Shown one piece after another: positions 9,486-18,437 of a stretch of 51,775 nucleotides of DNA (positions are counted from its first letter, which is position 1; each line of letters starts with the position of its first letter). The stretch is from an uncultured Lachnospiraceae bacterium (GTDB lineage: Bacteria; Bacillota; Clostridia; Lachnospirales; Lachnospiraceae). Location: assembly GCA_910587085.1 (NCBI GenBank), contig CAJUMC010000019.1:1-51775 (forward strand). The letters are read 5' to 3'. The notes under the pieces are model-generated. The model was given only the letters and a program-made list of their open reading frames with translations. It ran no database searches and had not been told where the DNA came from. The translations under genes and the position numbers were made by a program.

Positions 9486-12400
9486 ATGAGCCAGTATCAA
9501 TTGGAGGGAGATCGCTTCCTCATCAGCGATTATGACAGGCTCCCGGCATTTTCAAGCTTCCTTCCGGGAGTCGCGGGAGCAGACGGAATACCGATCTGGG
9601 TTTTTTACACAAACCGGGGGCAGGGGATCAACAGCTTTGGCATTCACCACAAGGGGAATGCCATCATGGAGTTCAACCCGGCCAATACCGCCTACGAGAA
9701 CACGCCGACCAAGGGCTTCCGCACGTTTCTGCGCCGGGATGGCGAGTATTATGAGCCGTTCTGCACCTATTCCAGGATGGCAGTGAGGACGATGAGTGTG
9801 GAGAAAAACAGCTTTTCCATTGCGGAGGAGGAGCGCGGGCTGCGCGTGGAGGTTTCGTACTTTGTTCTTCCGACGGAGGAGATCGGGGCGCTGGTGCGCC
9901 GTGTGAGCATAAAAAATATCTCCGGGGAGAGCTGCCGGCTTGAAGGGCTGGACGGTCTGCCCAAGATTATCCCTTACGGAATTCAAAACGGCCAGTTTAA
10001 AGAGATGTCCAATCTGTTCAAGAGCTGGACGGATATAAAAAATATTGACAGCAACGCACCGTACTATGCTATGCGGGCGTCCAGCGACGATTCAGCGGAG
10101 GTTTCCGAGATCCGGGGCGGCTATTTCTGCTGCACGGCGGCGGACGGTGCGCTTGTGCCGGTGATTTATGATGCGGAAACCGTGTTCGGCTATGACAGCT
10201 CACTTGCCGTGCCCGTGGTATTCCGCGAGGAGGGACTTAACGGCGTGCGCGGACAAACGCAGTGCTTTGCGAACAAGGTGCCGTGCGGCTTCACCTCGTT
10301 CTGCCGGGAACTTGCCCCGGGGGAGGCGTTTGCATTCACCAGCTATTTCGGATACTCCGGGACGGTCGGACAGCTCAACCGCATGGCGGAAAAATTCTGC
10401 CGGGATGGCTACGCGGAAGAAAAGCAGCGGGAGGCGGCGGATATCATTCATGCGCTTGTCGCTGACGCCGCAACCAGTACGGCGGACAGCGTGTTCGACG
10501 AATATATCGGGCAGTGCTATCTGGATAATTTTCTGCGCGGCGGCTACCCGTATCTTTTTTCTGCGGGAGAGATGGCGCCGGGGAAAGAGACATGTTCGGA
10601 TTCCGCGGGATGCGGCAGCGGAGCGCGCAAAAACGTCGTCCATCTGTACAGCAGAAAGCATGGTGATCCGGAACGGGATTACAACTTTTTTTCAATCGCG
10701 GGAGAGTATTATTCGCAGGGCAACGGAAACTTCCGGGATGTGTGCCAGAACCGCAGAAGCGATGTATTTTTCCATCCGGAGATTGGGGATTTCAATGTGT
10801 GGAGCTTTTTCAGTTTTATTCAGCCGGACGGTTACAATCCACTGGAAATCCGGCCTTGTACCTTTGCCATTCCGGCCTAGGCCGCCGAGCAGGCAAAGGA
10901 GCTTGTCAGAGACTGCGTATCCGGGGAAACAAAACCGCTGCTTGAGCTGTTGCGGAAGCCGTTTACACCAGGGCAGATCTGTACTGCAATCGCGGAACAC
11001 GGCCTGGTCTGCGGGGACAGCCGTGCATTTGTAAGCAAGCTTCTGGGACTTGCTGACGAGCGGCTGGAGGCCGGTTTTTGCGAGGGCTACTGGAGCGATC
11101 ACTGGGATTATCTGATGGATCTGGTGGAGGATTATCTGCGGATCTATCCGGACCGAAAGCGCAGGCTTCTGCTGGGGCGGACGGATTACCGGTTTTACGA
11201 CAGCGCTGGCCAGGTGCGGCCGAGGTCGGAAACCTACGTGCTGAGCAGCAGGAGAGTAAGGCAGTACGGCTCCCTGTATCACAACAGGGAAAAAGAGGCA
11301 GCGGAAGGATTTGCCGCAGGCGGCACAAACTGGGTGAAGGGTGCGGATGGCGCCGTGATTACGACCACACTCCTCGGAAAAATGCTTACGCTGGCCCTGA
11401 ACAAATTTCTGCTGCTGGATCAGGAGGGTATGGGCATGGAGATGGAGGGCGGAAAACCTGGCTGGAATGACGCGATGAACGGGCTGCCGGGTCTGTTCGG
11501 CAGCAGCATGGCGGAGACTCTGGAGCTGGATCGTCTGCTTTCTTTTCTTACGGCAAGCCTGGCTGACGGCACGGTGGAGGGGGAGGTGTCCCTGCCCGCC
11601 GAAATTCTGGCCCTGCTCGACGGCATCGCCGGAATTCTGGAGGAGCACGGCATGGATGGCGCGGCGCGCTGGGATGCAGCGGCTTCCCTGCGGGAGCGCT
11701 ACCGGGCCGGCGTGTATGCCGGCATGTCCGGTGAAACAGGACAGCGTTCTGCAGTGCAAATCCTTTCCGTACTGGAGGAGTGCGGGCAGGCCGTGAGAAC
11801 CGGGATCGAAAATGCCTGGAGGCTGGGAAACGGGATTATGCCCACCTATTTCACCTACGAGGCTGCGGAGTACGAAACGAGAAGGGATGCCGAGGGCCGC
11901 GAGGAGCTGACCCCTTACGGACTTCCCGGAGTCCTGGTAAAAAAATTTGTGCGCCGTGCAGTACCGCCGTTTCTGGAGGGCCCGGCGCGGATGCTGTCCT
12001 GCATGGAGGGCTGTGAGCTGCAGAAAAAGCAGATGCATGACCGCATCCGCGAAAGCGATATGTACGACCGGAAGCTGAAAATGTACAAAACTTCCGGTTC
12101 CATCGAGGAGATTTCCATGGAGCACGGGCGGGTCCGGGCATTCACGCCGGGCTGGCTGGAGCGGGAGAGTGTTTTCCTGCACATGGAATACAAATACCTG
12201 CTCGGGCTTCTGCGCTCCGGGATGGCGGAGGAATTTTACGAGGCGATGCGCGATGCGCTGGTTCCGTTCCTTCCGCCGGAGATGTACGGGAGAAGCACGC
12301 TGGAAAATTCTTCCTTTATCGCCTCGAGCGCCAATCCGGACGAAAAGGTGCACGGCAGAGGTTTTGTAGCACGTCTGAGCGGCTCGACAACGGAAATGCT

Positions 12401-12728
12401 TTCGATGTGGATTCGAATGTTCCTCGGGGACGGCGGCTTTTGTCTTGAGGACGGGGAACTCCGGTTCGTTCTGCATCCGGTACTGCCCGGATGGCTTTTC
12501 GACGGAAACGGCGAGGCGGCCTTTACGCTTATGTCGTGCTGCCGGCTGACCTGTCGGAACGCGGAGCGGAGGAATACTTACGGCGGGAATTCGGTGCAGG
12601 TAAAGGAAATTGCGCTGCATTATGCGGACGGCCGGGAGGAGCACGTTGCGGGGGATACACTTCCCGCGGCGCAGGCGCAGGCTCTGCGTGCAGGCAGGAT
12701 CTGCGATATGACGGCGGTACTGGCATGA
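9486..12728 (+). pseudogene. Long glucan phosphorylase (GH161/GH94-like) with in-frame TAG
   Basis: The reading frame equals 1080 residues, too long for cellobiose phosphorylase (about 810) but fitting GH161 or GH149 beta-1,3-oligoglucan phosphorylases. These split glucan oligosaccharides with phosphate to give glucose 1-phosphate. The N-terminus (FSSFLPGVAG, NRGQGINSFGIHHK, IMEFNPANTAY) is that of the long Clostridia proteins. GKPGWNDAMNGL near residue 662 corresponds to the GH94 WND segment that carries the general acid. Codon 465 (10878-10880) is TAG between FAIPA and AAEQAKELV, and the frame is open on both sides. The catalytic barrel lies after the TAG, so the first fragment alone should be inactive. 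GH161 rather than GH149 is my best guess from length and context. Confidence 0.8.
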
Positions 12729-12786
12729 ATGCAGCATAAAAAACCGGCGCGGGGAGCCGGTTCGGCTGGCAGGAAGAGAGGGAGGC

Positions 12787-13761
12787 ATGGAGATCAAGTA
12801 TAAAAAAGCAGTCTGCTATTCCGGCTATCGGGCGGGCCAGAGTCCGGTTACCGGAATAGTGCCGGCCAGAGAACAGATTCTGGAGGATCTTCTTCTGCTG
12901 AGGAAGGCGGGATTCGAGTATCTGAGGATGTACGAGCCGAATGAGCACGCGAGAAAAACGCTTGAGCTGATCCGGGAGCACAGACTGCCGTTTTCGGTTA
13001 TGGTTGGCATAGATCCGCGGGCGGAATACGACAATCCGGGCTGTCCATGGAGGAAAAAGGAAAAAACAGCAGTGGAACTGGAAGAAAACAGGGTGTATAA
13101 TACAGAGCAGATCAGAAAGCTTGCGCGGCTTTCCGCCGAGTTTCAGGAATATTTTCTCGCCGTGTCGATCGGGAATGAAAACAGGCCGGACTGGGGTTCG
13201 GATCTGGTGACGGAGGAGCGGCTGATCGAGTTTGCAGACGATCTCAGGGCCCGCACCGGGCTCCCGGTCACTTACTGCGAGGGTGCAGGTGAATGGAGGT
13301 TTCTGGAGCGGCTTGTTGCGCATCTGGATTTTATCTCGATTCACAGCTATCCGCTCTGGAACCGCACAGGACTTTCTGCGGCGCTGGAAATGAACCAGCG
13401 GGATTACCGCGCAGTTTCCGAAAAATATCCGGATAAGCAGGTAATTTTTACGGAGTGCGGCTGGGCGACGGAGTGCAACCACTCCATGGACGAGTCGCAG
13501 GTCGGCGAGGAGCAGCAGGCTGAATATCTGACGGAGCTTACTGCCTGGGCGGAGAAGGAACGGATTCCGGTATTTGTGTTTGAAGCGTTTGATGAGCCAT
13601 GGAAGGGCGGCGCGGCGCCGGACGAGCCGGAAAAGCACTGGGGCATTTTCCGTGAGGACCGCACGGGGAAGAGGTTTCTTCTGCAGGGGAACATGTCCGG
13701 CAAAGAAGAGCGAAAATCGCAGGAAAAGACCGGGGAAGATTCTTCCGGGCGGACGGGCTGA
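12787..13761 (+). CDS. GH17 family beta-1,3-glucanase, intracellular
   Basis: This 324-residue TIM-barrel protein has both GH17 hallmarks: SIGNE with the acid/base Glu131, and FTECGWAT with the nucleophile Glu223. A Y-x-R-M-Y-type strand (EYLRMYEPN) and SIHSYPLW are also family features. There is no signal peptide, so it should act on imported beta-1,3-linked oligosaccharides in the cytosol. The ATG follows GAGAGGGAGGC. The last 25 residues (from about 299) are a hydrophilic K/E/G tail outside the fold. GH17 is mostly known from plants and fungi, and bacterial members are less common. The gene looks intact among damaged neighbours. Confidence 0.88.
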   Translation: MEIKYKKAVCYSGYRAGQSPVTGIVPAREQILEDLLLLRKAGFEYLRMYEPNEHARKTLELIREHRLPFSVMVGIDPRAEYDNPGCPWRKKEKTAVELEENRVYNTEQIRKLARLSAEFQEYFLAVSIGNENRPDWGSDLVTEERLIEFADDLRARTGLPVTYCEGAGEWRFLERLVAHLDFISIHSYPLWNRTGLSAALEMNQRDYRAVSEKYPDKQVIFTECGWATECNHSMDESQVGEEQQAEYLTELTAWAEKERIPVFVFEAFDEPWKGGAAPDEPEKHWGIFREDRTGKRFLLQGNMSGKEERKSQEKTGEDSSGRTG

Positions 13762-13839
13762 CGCTGCCGGAACCGGCAGTCCGCTGATCGGGGCAGAACG
13801 AAGGAAAAAACTTGGGACAGACCGGAAAGGAAGTATGCT

Positions 13840-14841
13840 ATGGTAACGATTAAGGATGTGGCCCGGGAGGCCGGCGTTGCAATTTCAACGGTGTCGAATG
13901 TAATCAACAACGTGGGTAATGTAAGCAGGGATACGAAGCAGCGGGTTCTGGACGTTGTGGAACGGCTTAAGTACGTACCGAACATGAACGCGAGATCGCT
14001 GAAGGCAAACAAGGGGAATACCGTCGGCCTGTTTCTTGCAAGCATACAGGGGGATTACTACCGGATGCTGACGCAGGCGATCCACATTCAGTGCAAGGTT
14101 ACCGGCTTTATGTTGAATATTTATGTCAGTAATAAAAATACAAGTGAGGAAATATATGGAATGATAATTTCTTCCGGAGTGGAAGGAGCAATTATCATGA
14201 ACGAAAGCCTCGGGAGCGAATATATCGCGCGCATTGAGCGGACCGGCCTGCCCATGGTGTTTCTGGAGCGGGAATGCCGGAGCGAGAAGATATCCAGCAT
14301 TGTTATCGACAATTATTCCGGGGTTGTGATGGCGATGGAATATCTGATCGGCCTCGGGCACCGGCGGATCGGTTATATTCACGGAGTGGACTGCAGGGAC
14401 GATAAAGAACGCTACCGGGCGTATCTGGACGTTATGAAAAAATACGGGCTCTGCGTGGAGGAGGAGCTTCTGCTGAACGGTTTTTTTGAGGAGGTTATCG
14501 CCCTCAGCGAAGTAAGGCAGCTGCTGCTGAAAGGAATCCGGCTGCCGGATGCTTTTTTCTGTGCGAACGATGAGATGGCCTGGGGCTGTATGCAGGCGCT
14601 TGCTTCTTTCGGCGTTAAGGTTCCGGAGCAGGTCAGTGTAATCGGTTTTGACAACATAAATCTGGCGCAGTATTACAAACCGGCGCTCTCCACGATTCAG
14701 AGCCCGGTGACGGAGCTTGGCGACAAGAGCGCACTGGAGCTGTTCCGTCTGATCCGAAGGGAGGGACTGCTCGAGGGCACAAGCATCCGGCTTGCCCCGT
14801 CCCTTGTGATCCGAGAATCCTGCGCGGGACGCAGAGAGTAG
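13840..14841 (+). CDS. LacI-family transcriptional regulator
   Basis: The 333-residue protein has the N-terminal LacI helix-turn-helix (TIKDVAREAGVAISTVSNVIN), the hinge helix region ending NMNARSLK, and a periplasmic-binding-protein-like effector domain with HRRIGYIHG, FFCANDEMAWG and VSVIGFDN. Position inside the glucan locus suggests it senses a beta-glucan-derived sugar. The CG-centred palindromes at 2137-2146 and 2190-2201 are its likely operators. It lies 78 bases after the GH17 gene in the same direction. The stop is TAG. This is evidence that TAG terminates normally here. No defect is seen. Confidence 0.92.
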   Translation: MVTIKDVAREAGVAISTVSNVINNVGNVSRDTKQRVLDVVERLKYVPNMNARSLKANKGNTVGLFLASIQGDYYRMLTQAIHIQCKVTGFMLNIYVSNKNTSEEIYGMIISSGVEGAIIMNESLGSEYIARIERTGLPMVFLERECRSEKISSIVIDNYSGVVMAMEYLIGLGHRRIGYIHGVDCRDDKERYRAYLDVMKKYGLCVEEELLLNGFFEEVIALSEVRQLLLKGIRLPDAFFCANDEMAWGCMQALASFGVKVPEQVSVIGFDNINLAQYYKPALSTIQSPVTELGDKSALELFRLIRREGLLEGTSIRLAPSLVIRESCAGRRE

Positions 14842-14932
14842 GAACGGGCAGATAATATATCGCCCTGGTACAAAACCGGAAAATATGATGAAAACAGAAC
14901 AGTAAAATTCTAACAGGGAGGATCTGCAGCAG

Positions 14933-15895
14933 ATGGAATTCATAGATGAAAACGGGAGCTTCCGGCTGAGGAACCCGCAGAAATACAGCTGTCTTTATTT
15001 TCCGGCAGCGGGGGAGAACGGCATCAAGTCCTCCCTGACGCCGCTGCTCGGCGGGGATGCGAAAAAGGATCAGAACACCTTTCTTTTTGAGCCGGTCAGC
15101 GCGGAAAATCTTCACAACAACCGCAGTACTCTGAGAGAATACTGCGGGCTTGTGCGCCATGCCTGTACCGGAGAAAAGGCGGAAATTCCAGTGGGAGAGC
15201 TGATGCTTACGCTTAAGACAATGGAGCGCTGGTGGAAAGAAACGCTGCGGAAGGAGGAGTGGCTTTCCGGGAAATACGGCTTTTTTAACGGCTATTACGA
15301 TAATCACGGCAGGCGTGTGGAGAGCGCAGGCGGGGAGGAAGGAAACGGCGCAGTCCGCATGATGCTGACCAGCCAGGTATTTGCCGTACAGTCCGGCTCG
15401 GCGGATGCGGAGCAGACAAAACAGATCATTGCCTCGGCGGATGCGCTTCTCTGCCGCAGGCAGAGGGGCGGTTACTGCCTGAACACGGATTTCGGCGGGC
15501 AGAGGGAGGAGCTCGGCAGAATGTTCGGCTTTGCCTACGGGCACAAGGAAAACGGGGCGGCAAGCTGGTATCTGATGACGGTGCTGACCGGGATGTTCGG
15601 CGTTCGGGGGGATTACGGCGATCTGTGCTTCACGCCGCAGCTTCTGGCGCAGCAGTTTGATCCAAAGGGGCGGGCAGGCGTTTGCGTGATGTTTGCGGGA
15701 AGAAAACTTTCCGTCGTATATGAGCAGTGTGCGCAGCTTGCATGCGGTGAGAGCCGGATAACGGTTCACGGAGGCACGCGGGCCGGAAACCGTATCGGCA
15801 GGAATGAAATTCAGACATGGGATAAGAATGTGCTGCATGAAATTATTGTGCAGATTCCGGTTCAGAAAGACAGAGAGGAGACTGGTGTAATATGA
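14933..15895 (+). pseudogene. GH94 disaccharide phosphorylase remnant with large in-frame deletions
   Basis: The first 66 residues (FRLRNPQKYSCLYFP, TPLLGGDAKKDQNTFLFEPVS, ENLHNNRST) are the start of a GH94 phosphorylase of the laminaribiose/cellobiose type, normally about 800-900 residues. The sequence then jumps, near base 15131, to a distal region (MERWWKETL, FFNGYYDNHGRRVES, GGYCLNTDFGG, FGFAYGHKENGA). Near 15555 it jumps again to ASWYLMTVLTGMFGV and the C-terminal domain. About 60 residues appear lost at the second junction and several hundred at the first. Both joins keep frame, so a 320-residue protein is encoded, but without a complete catalytic barrel. A ribosome-binding site (GGGAGG) precedes the ATG. 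Confidence 0.75.
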
Positions 15896-17229
15896 AGTGG
15901 AAAATAATTGAAACGAATTATAAGGATAAAAATTTCTGGAAGGAACGCGATGATTTTGAGGAGCGCATTGACATGATGCGCGTGATCAACGTATATCCCG
16001 ACTGCCGCTATCAGACGATCCGCGGCTTCGGCGGGGCGTTTACCGAGGCGGCAGGCTACAATCTGACCAGGCTGCCGGAAGCGGCGCAGGAGGAGGTGCT
16101 TGGAGCGTATTTCGGGCGGGATGGCCTGCGATACAATCTTGGCAGGACTCATATTAACAGCTGCGACTTTGCACTTGGAAATTATGCGTATATGAAAGAT
16201 TTAGATGATACAAAGCTGAAAAGCTTTGATATCAGCCGTGACAAAAAATATATTCTTCCGATGATTTTGCGCGCCCGGGATGCGGCGGAGGAAAAGATTG
16301 AGCTTCTGGCTTCCCCGTGGAGCCCGCCGGCCTTTATGAAAACAAACGGCGAGATGAATCACGGCGGAAAGCTGAAAGCCGAATGCAGGCAGCTCTGGGC
16401 GGATTATATTGCAAGATATTTAAAGGAATACCGCGCGTTCGGCGTGCCGGTTTCCATGCTTACCGTCCAGAACGAGCCGATGGCGGTTCAGACCTGGGAT
16501 TCCTGCATTTACGAGGCGGAGGAAGAAATGGAATTTGTCCGGGATTATCTCGGGCCGACGCTCGCGCGGGAGGGACTGTCCGACACGAAAATTTTTGTCT
16601 GGGATCACAATAAAGAAATTCTTCTTGAGCGTGCGAGGGGTGTTCTGGAAGATAAGAAGGCGGCGGAATACGTTGCGGGTGTGGCATTCCACTGGTACAG
16701 CGGCGATCATTTTGAATCGGTGGCGCTTGTGCATGAAAAATATCCGGACAAGGAGCTTCTGTTTACGGAGGGCTGCGTGGAGTACAGCCGTTTTGCGGAC
16801 AGCAGCGAGGTGGCCAAGGCGGAAATGTACGCCCACGATATTCTCGGGAATCTGGCGGCGGGCACAAACGGCTATCTTGACTGGAATCTGCTGCTGGATG
16901 AGCTTGGAGGGCCGAATCATGTAAAGAATTACTGCGCCGCTCCGGTGATGTGTGACGCGGAGAAGGGCACGGTCGAAAAGCGGCTGTCCTACTATTATAT
17001 CGGGCATTTCAGCCGGTATATCGCGCGCGGCGCGGTGCGTCTGGCAACAACTAGGTTTTCCGACAAGGTTGAGGCAGTGGCCTTCGAGAACCCGGGAGGC
17101 AGCCGCACGGCTGTGCTGATGAACCGCACGGACAATGATCTGTGGCTGTCGCTGCGCGAATACAAGGAGGGAATTTCATTTGTATTGAAGGCGCACAGCA
17201 TTGTTACGGTAAGCTTCGGTGCCGAGTAA
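15892..17229 (+). CDS. GH30 glycoside hydrolase (beta-glucanase/beta-glucosidase type), intracellular
   Basis: This 445-residue enzyme has GFGGAFTEAAGYNL near the N-terminus, ASPWSPPAFMKTNG, TVQNEP with the acid/base Glu195 and LLFTEGCVE with the nucleophile Glu293. A small C-terminal beta domain ends VTVSFGAE. GH30 members cut beta-1,6-glucans, glucosylceramide or xylan. Beside GH16, GH17 and a glucan phosphorylase, a beta-1,6-glucosidase or glucanase acting on branched beta-1,3/1,6-glucan is the most likely role. There is no signal peptide, so it is cytosolic. Its ATG overlaps the end of the GH94 remnant by four bases (ATGA), which implies translational coupling. Length and motifs look complete. 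Confidence 0.92.
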   Translation: MKWKIIETNYKDKNFWKERDDFEERIDMMRVINVYPDCRYQTIRGFGGAFTEAAGYNLTRLPEAAQEEVLGAYFGRDGLRYNLGRTHINSCDFALGNYAYMKDLDDTKLKSFDISRDKKYILPMILRARDAAEEKIELLASPWSPPAFMKTNGEMNHGGKLKAECRQLWADYIARYLKEYRAFGVPVSMLTVQNEPMAVQTWDSCIYEAEEEMEFVRDYLGPTLAREGLSDTKIFVWDHNKEILLERARGVLEDKKAAEYVAGVAFHWYSGDHFESVALVHEKYPDKELLFTEGCVEYSRFADSSEVAKAEMYAHDILGNLAAGTNGYLDWNLLLDELGGPNHVKNYCAAPVMCDAEKGTVEKRLSYYYIGHFSRYIARGAVRLATTRFSDKVEAVAFENPGGSRTAVLMNRTDNDLWLSLREYKEGISFVLKAHSIVTVSFGAE

Positions 17230-17348
17230 GTGCGGATAGCTGCCGCAGGAGACTTTGTACGGGGAGGCCGGCAGGACAGACCATAATTTCCGGAACAGCC
17301 GGAAAGCGGGCGCTGCCGGCCGGAAACGGCCGGGGAGGGGCGTGGAGC

Positions 17349-18107
17349 ATGGAGAAGAGAAAGATGCCGGAGGGCTATGAGCTTGTCTGGGAGGATAATT
17401 TTGATTACAGCGGGGCAGTGAGAGAGGCGGACTGGAACTGCGAAGTCGGGGAGCGCTGGGCAAACAATGAGCAGCAGGCGTACACGGCATCGCCGGACAA
17501 TGTCAGCGTGTGCGGCGGACAGCTTCACATTACCGCACGCAGGCAGGACTGCGGCATCCGCTCGTATACCTCCGGCCGCATAACAACAGCGGGCAGGCAT
17601 TCGTGGCAGTACGGATATTTTGAGGTGCGGGCGCGGCTCCCGAGGGGATGCGGCTCCTGGCCCGCAATCTGGATGCTGCCGGATTCCTGCAGGCAGGGCA
17701 ATCCGTGGCCGCGCTGCGGGGAGATCGACATTATGGAGCATGTCGGCCGGCGCGAGAACAGCATCTGGTTCAGCCTGCATTCCGAGCGTCACAATCATAC
17801 GCGGAAGGATACCAGTCAGTATACCACCATCCGGGATTACCGGGATGTATGTACGGAATTCCACACCTACGGGATTGAATGGACGGAGGCAGCCATTGAA
17901 TTTTTTGTAGACGGGGAAAGCGCCTGCATCTACCGAAGGACGGATGATGCGGAGGATCAGAGCGAGGCTGCCTGGCCTTACGATCAGCCGTACTTTCTGA
18001 TTTTAAATATCGCGGTGGGCGGAGGCCTGGGCGGCGAGATTGATGAAGGGGCTCTGCCGTTCGAGATGGCGGTCGATTATGTGCGGGTGTATCAGAAAAA
18101 GAGCTGA
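17349..18107 (+). CDS. GH16 beta-1,3-glucanase, cytosolic
   Basis: This is a second GH16 enzyme of 252 residues, essentially only the catalytic domain. It shows YELVWEDNFDY, WPAIWMLPDS, the catalytic EIDIMEHVG (Glu125, Asp127, Glu130), FHTYGIEWT and the closing AVDYVRVYQ. Unlike the GH16 at 8439 it has no signal peptide or lipobox and should work on imported glucan. I chose the ATG at 17349 because GGGGAGGGG lies just before it; the frame is open further upstream, but that stretch has no GH16 features. It is the last gene of the locus, and a perfect hairpin terminator follows. It is undamaged. Confidence 0.92.
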   Translation: MEKRKMPEGYELVWEDNFDYSGAVREADWNCEVGERWANNEQQAYTASPDNVSVCGGQLHITARRQDCGIRSYTSGRITTAGRHSWQYGYFEVRARLPRGCGSWPAIWMLPDSCRQGNPWPRCGEIDIMEHVGRRENSIWFSLHSERHNHTRKDTSQYTTIRDYRDVCTEFHTYGIEWTEAAIEFFVDGESACIYRRTDDAEDQSEAAWPYDQPYFLILNIAVGGGLGGEIDEGALPFEMAVDYVRVYQKKS

Positions 18108-18200
18108 GTGCAGCGGGGAGCCGCGGCAGAGAGCTGTCTGCCGGCCGGGAATGAACGGTATGCGGCGGCCGGAAGCTTCTGAAACATATCTGTTTTTGCA

Positions 18201-18245
18201 TCAAAGCCGGCAGTGCTGCGCGCTGCCGGCTTTGATGTTTTCCGT
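18201..18245 (+). terminator. Intrinsic terminator at the end of the glucan locus
   Basis: TCAAAGCCGGCAG (18201-18213) pairs perfectly with CTGCCGGCTTTGA (18223-18235) around a nine-base loop, and T-rich sequence follows. Bases 18108-18437 carry no gene that I can support; they hold this terminator, the aspC promoter and palindromes. Confidence 0.85.
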
Positions 18246-18349
18246 TTTCTTTGCTGTATTCTTCTGCTTCAGAGGATGTTTGTCCGGGAGGCAGGAGGGC
18301 GAAGAAGTTATGCCGGATCTTCTTTTTGTATTTGATCTTCTTTTTGTGC

Positions 18350-18378
18350 TTGAAATTCCGGAGGAAGTATATTACAAT
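18350..18378 (+). promoter_or_regulatory. Promoter of the aminotransferase gene
   Basis: TTGAAA (18350-18355) and TACAAT (18373-18378) are separated by exactly 17 bases. They lie downstream of the terminator and 60 bases before the gene start. Confidence 0.6.
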
Positions 18379-18381
18379 GAG

Positions 18382-18408
18382 TTGAATTATTCAATACATG
18401 TATACAAT
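18382..18408 (+). promoter_or_regulatory. Tandem palindromes just after the promoter (possible operator)
   Basis: TTGAATTATTCAA (18382-18394) is symmetrical around one base. It adjoins the perfect palindrome ATACATGTAT (18394-18403), which is embedded in AATACATGTATACAAT. They begin four bases after the -10, where a repressor would block initiation. The second resembles GntR-family sites in general form, but no regulator is identified. Confidence 0.4.
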
Positions 18409-18437
18409 CTTGGAAATCAGGAGGACAGAAGAGAGCT

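Noticed and set aside
9060..10880. Genome-wide TAG recoding as the explanation for the two amber codons
   Set aside because: TAG ends several intact neighbouring genes at the expected family length.
10692..12797. Open minus-strand frame of 701 codons opposite the long phosphorylase
   Set aside because: Its sequence is low-complexity and shows no family motifs; GC-rich codon use of the plus-strand gene keeps it open.
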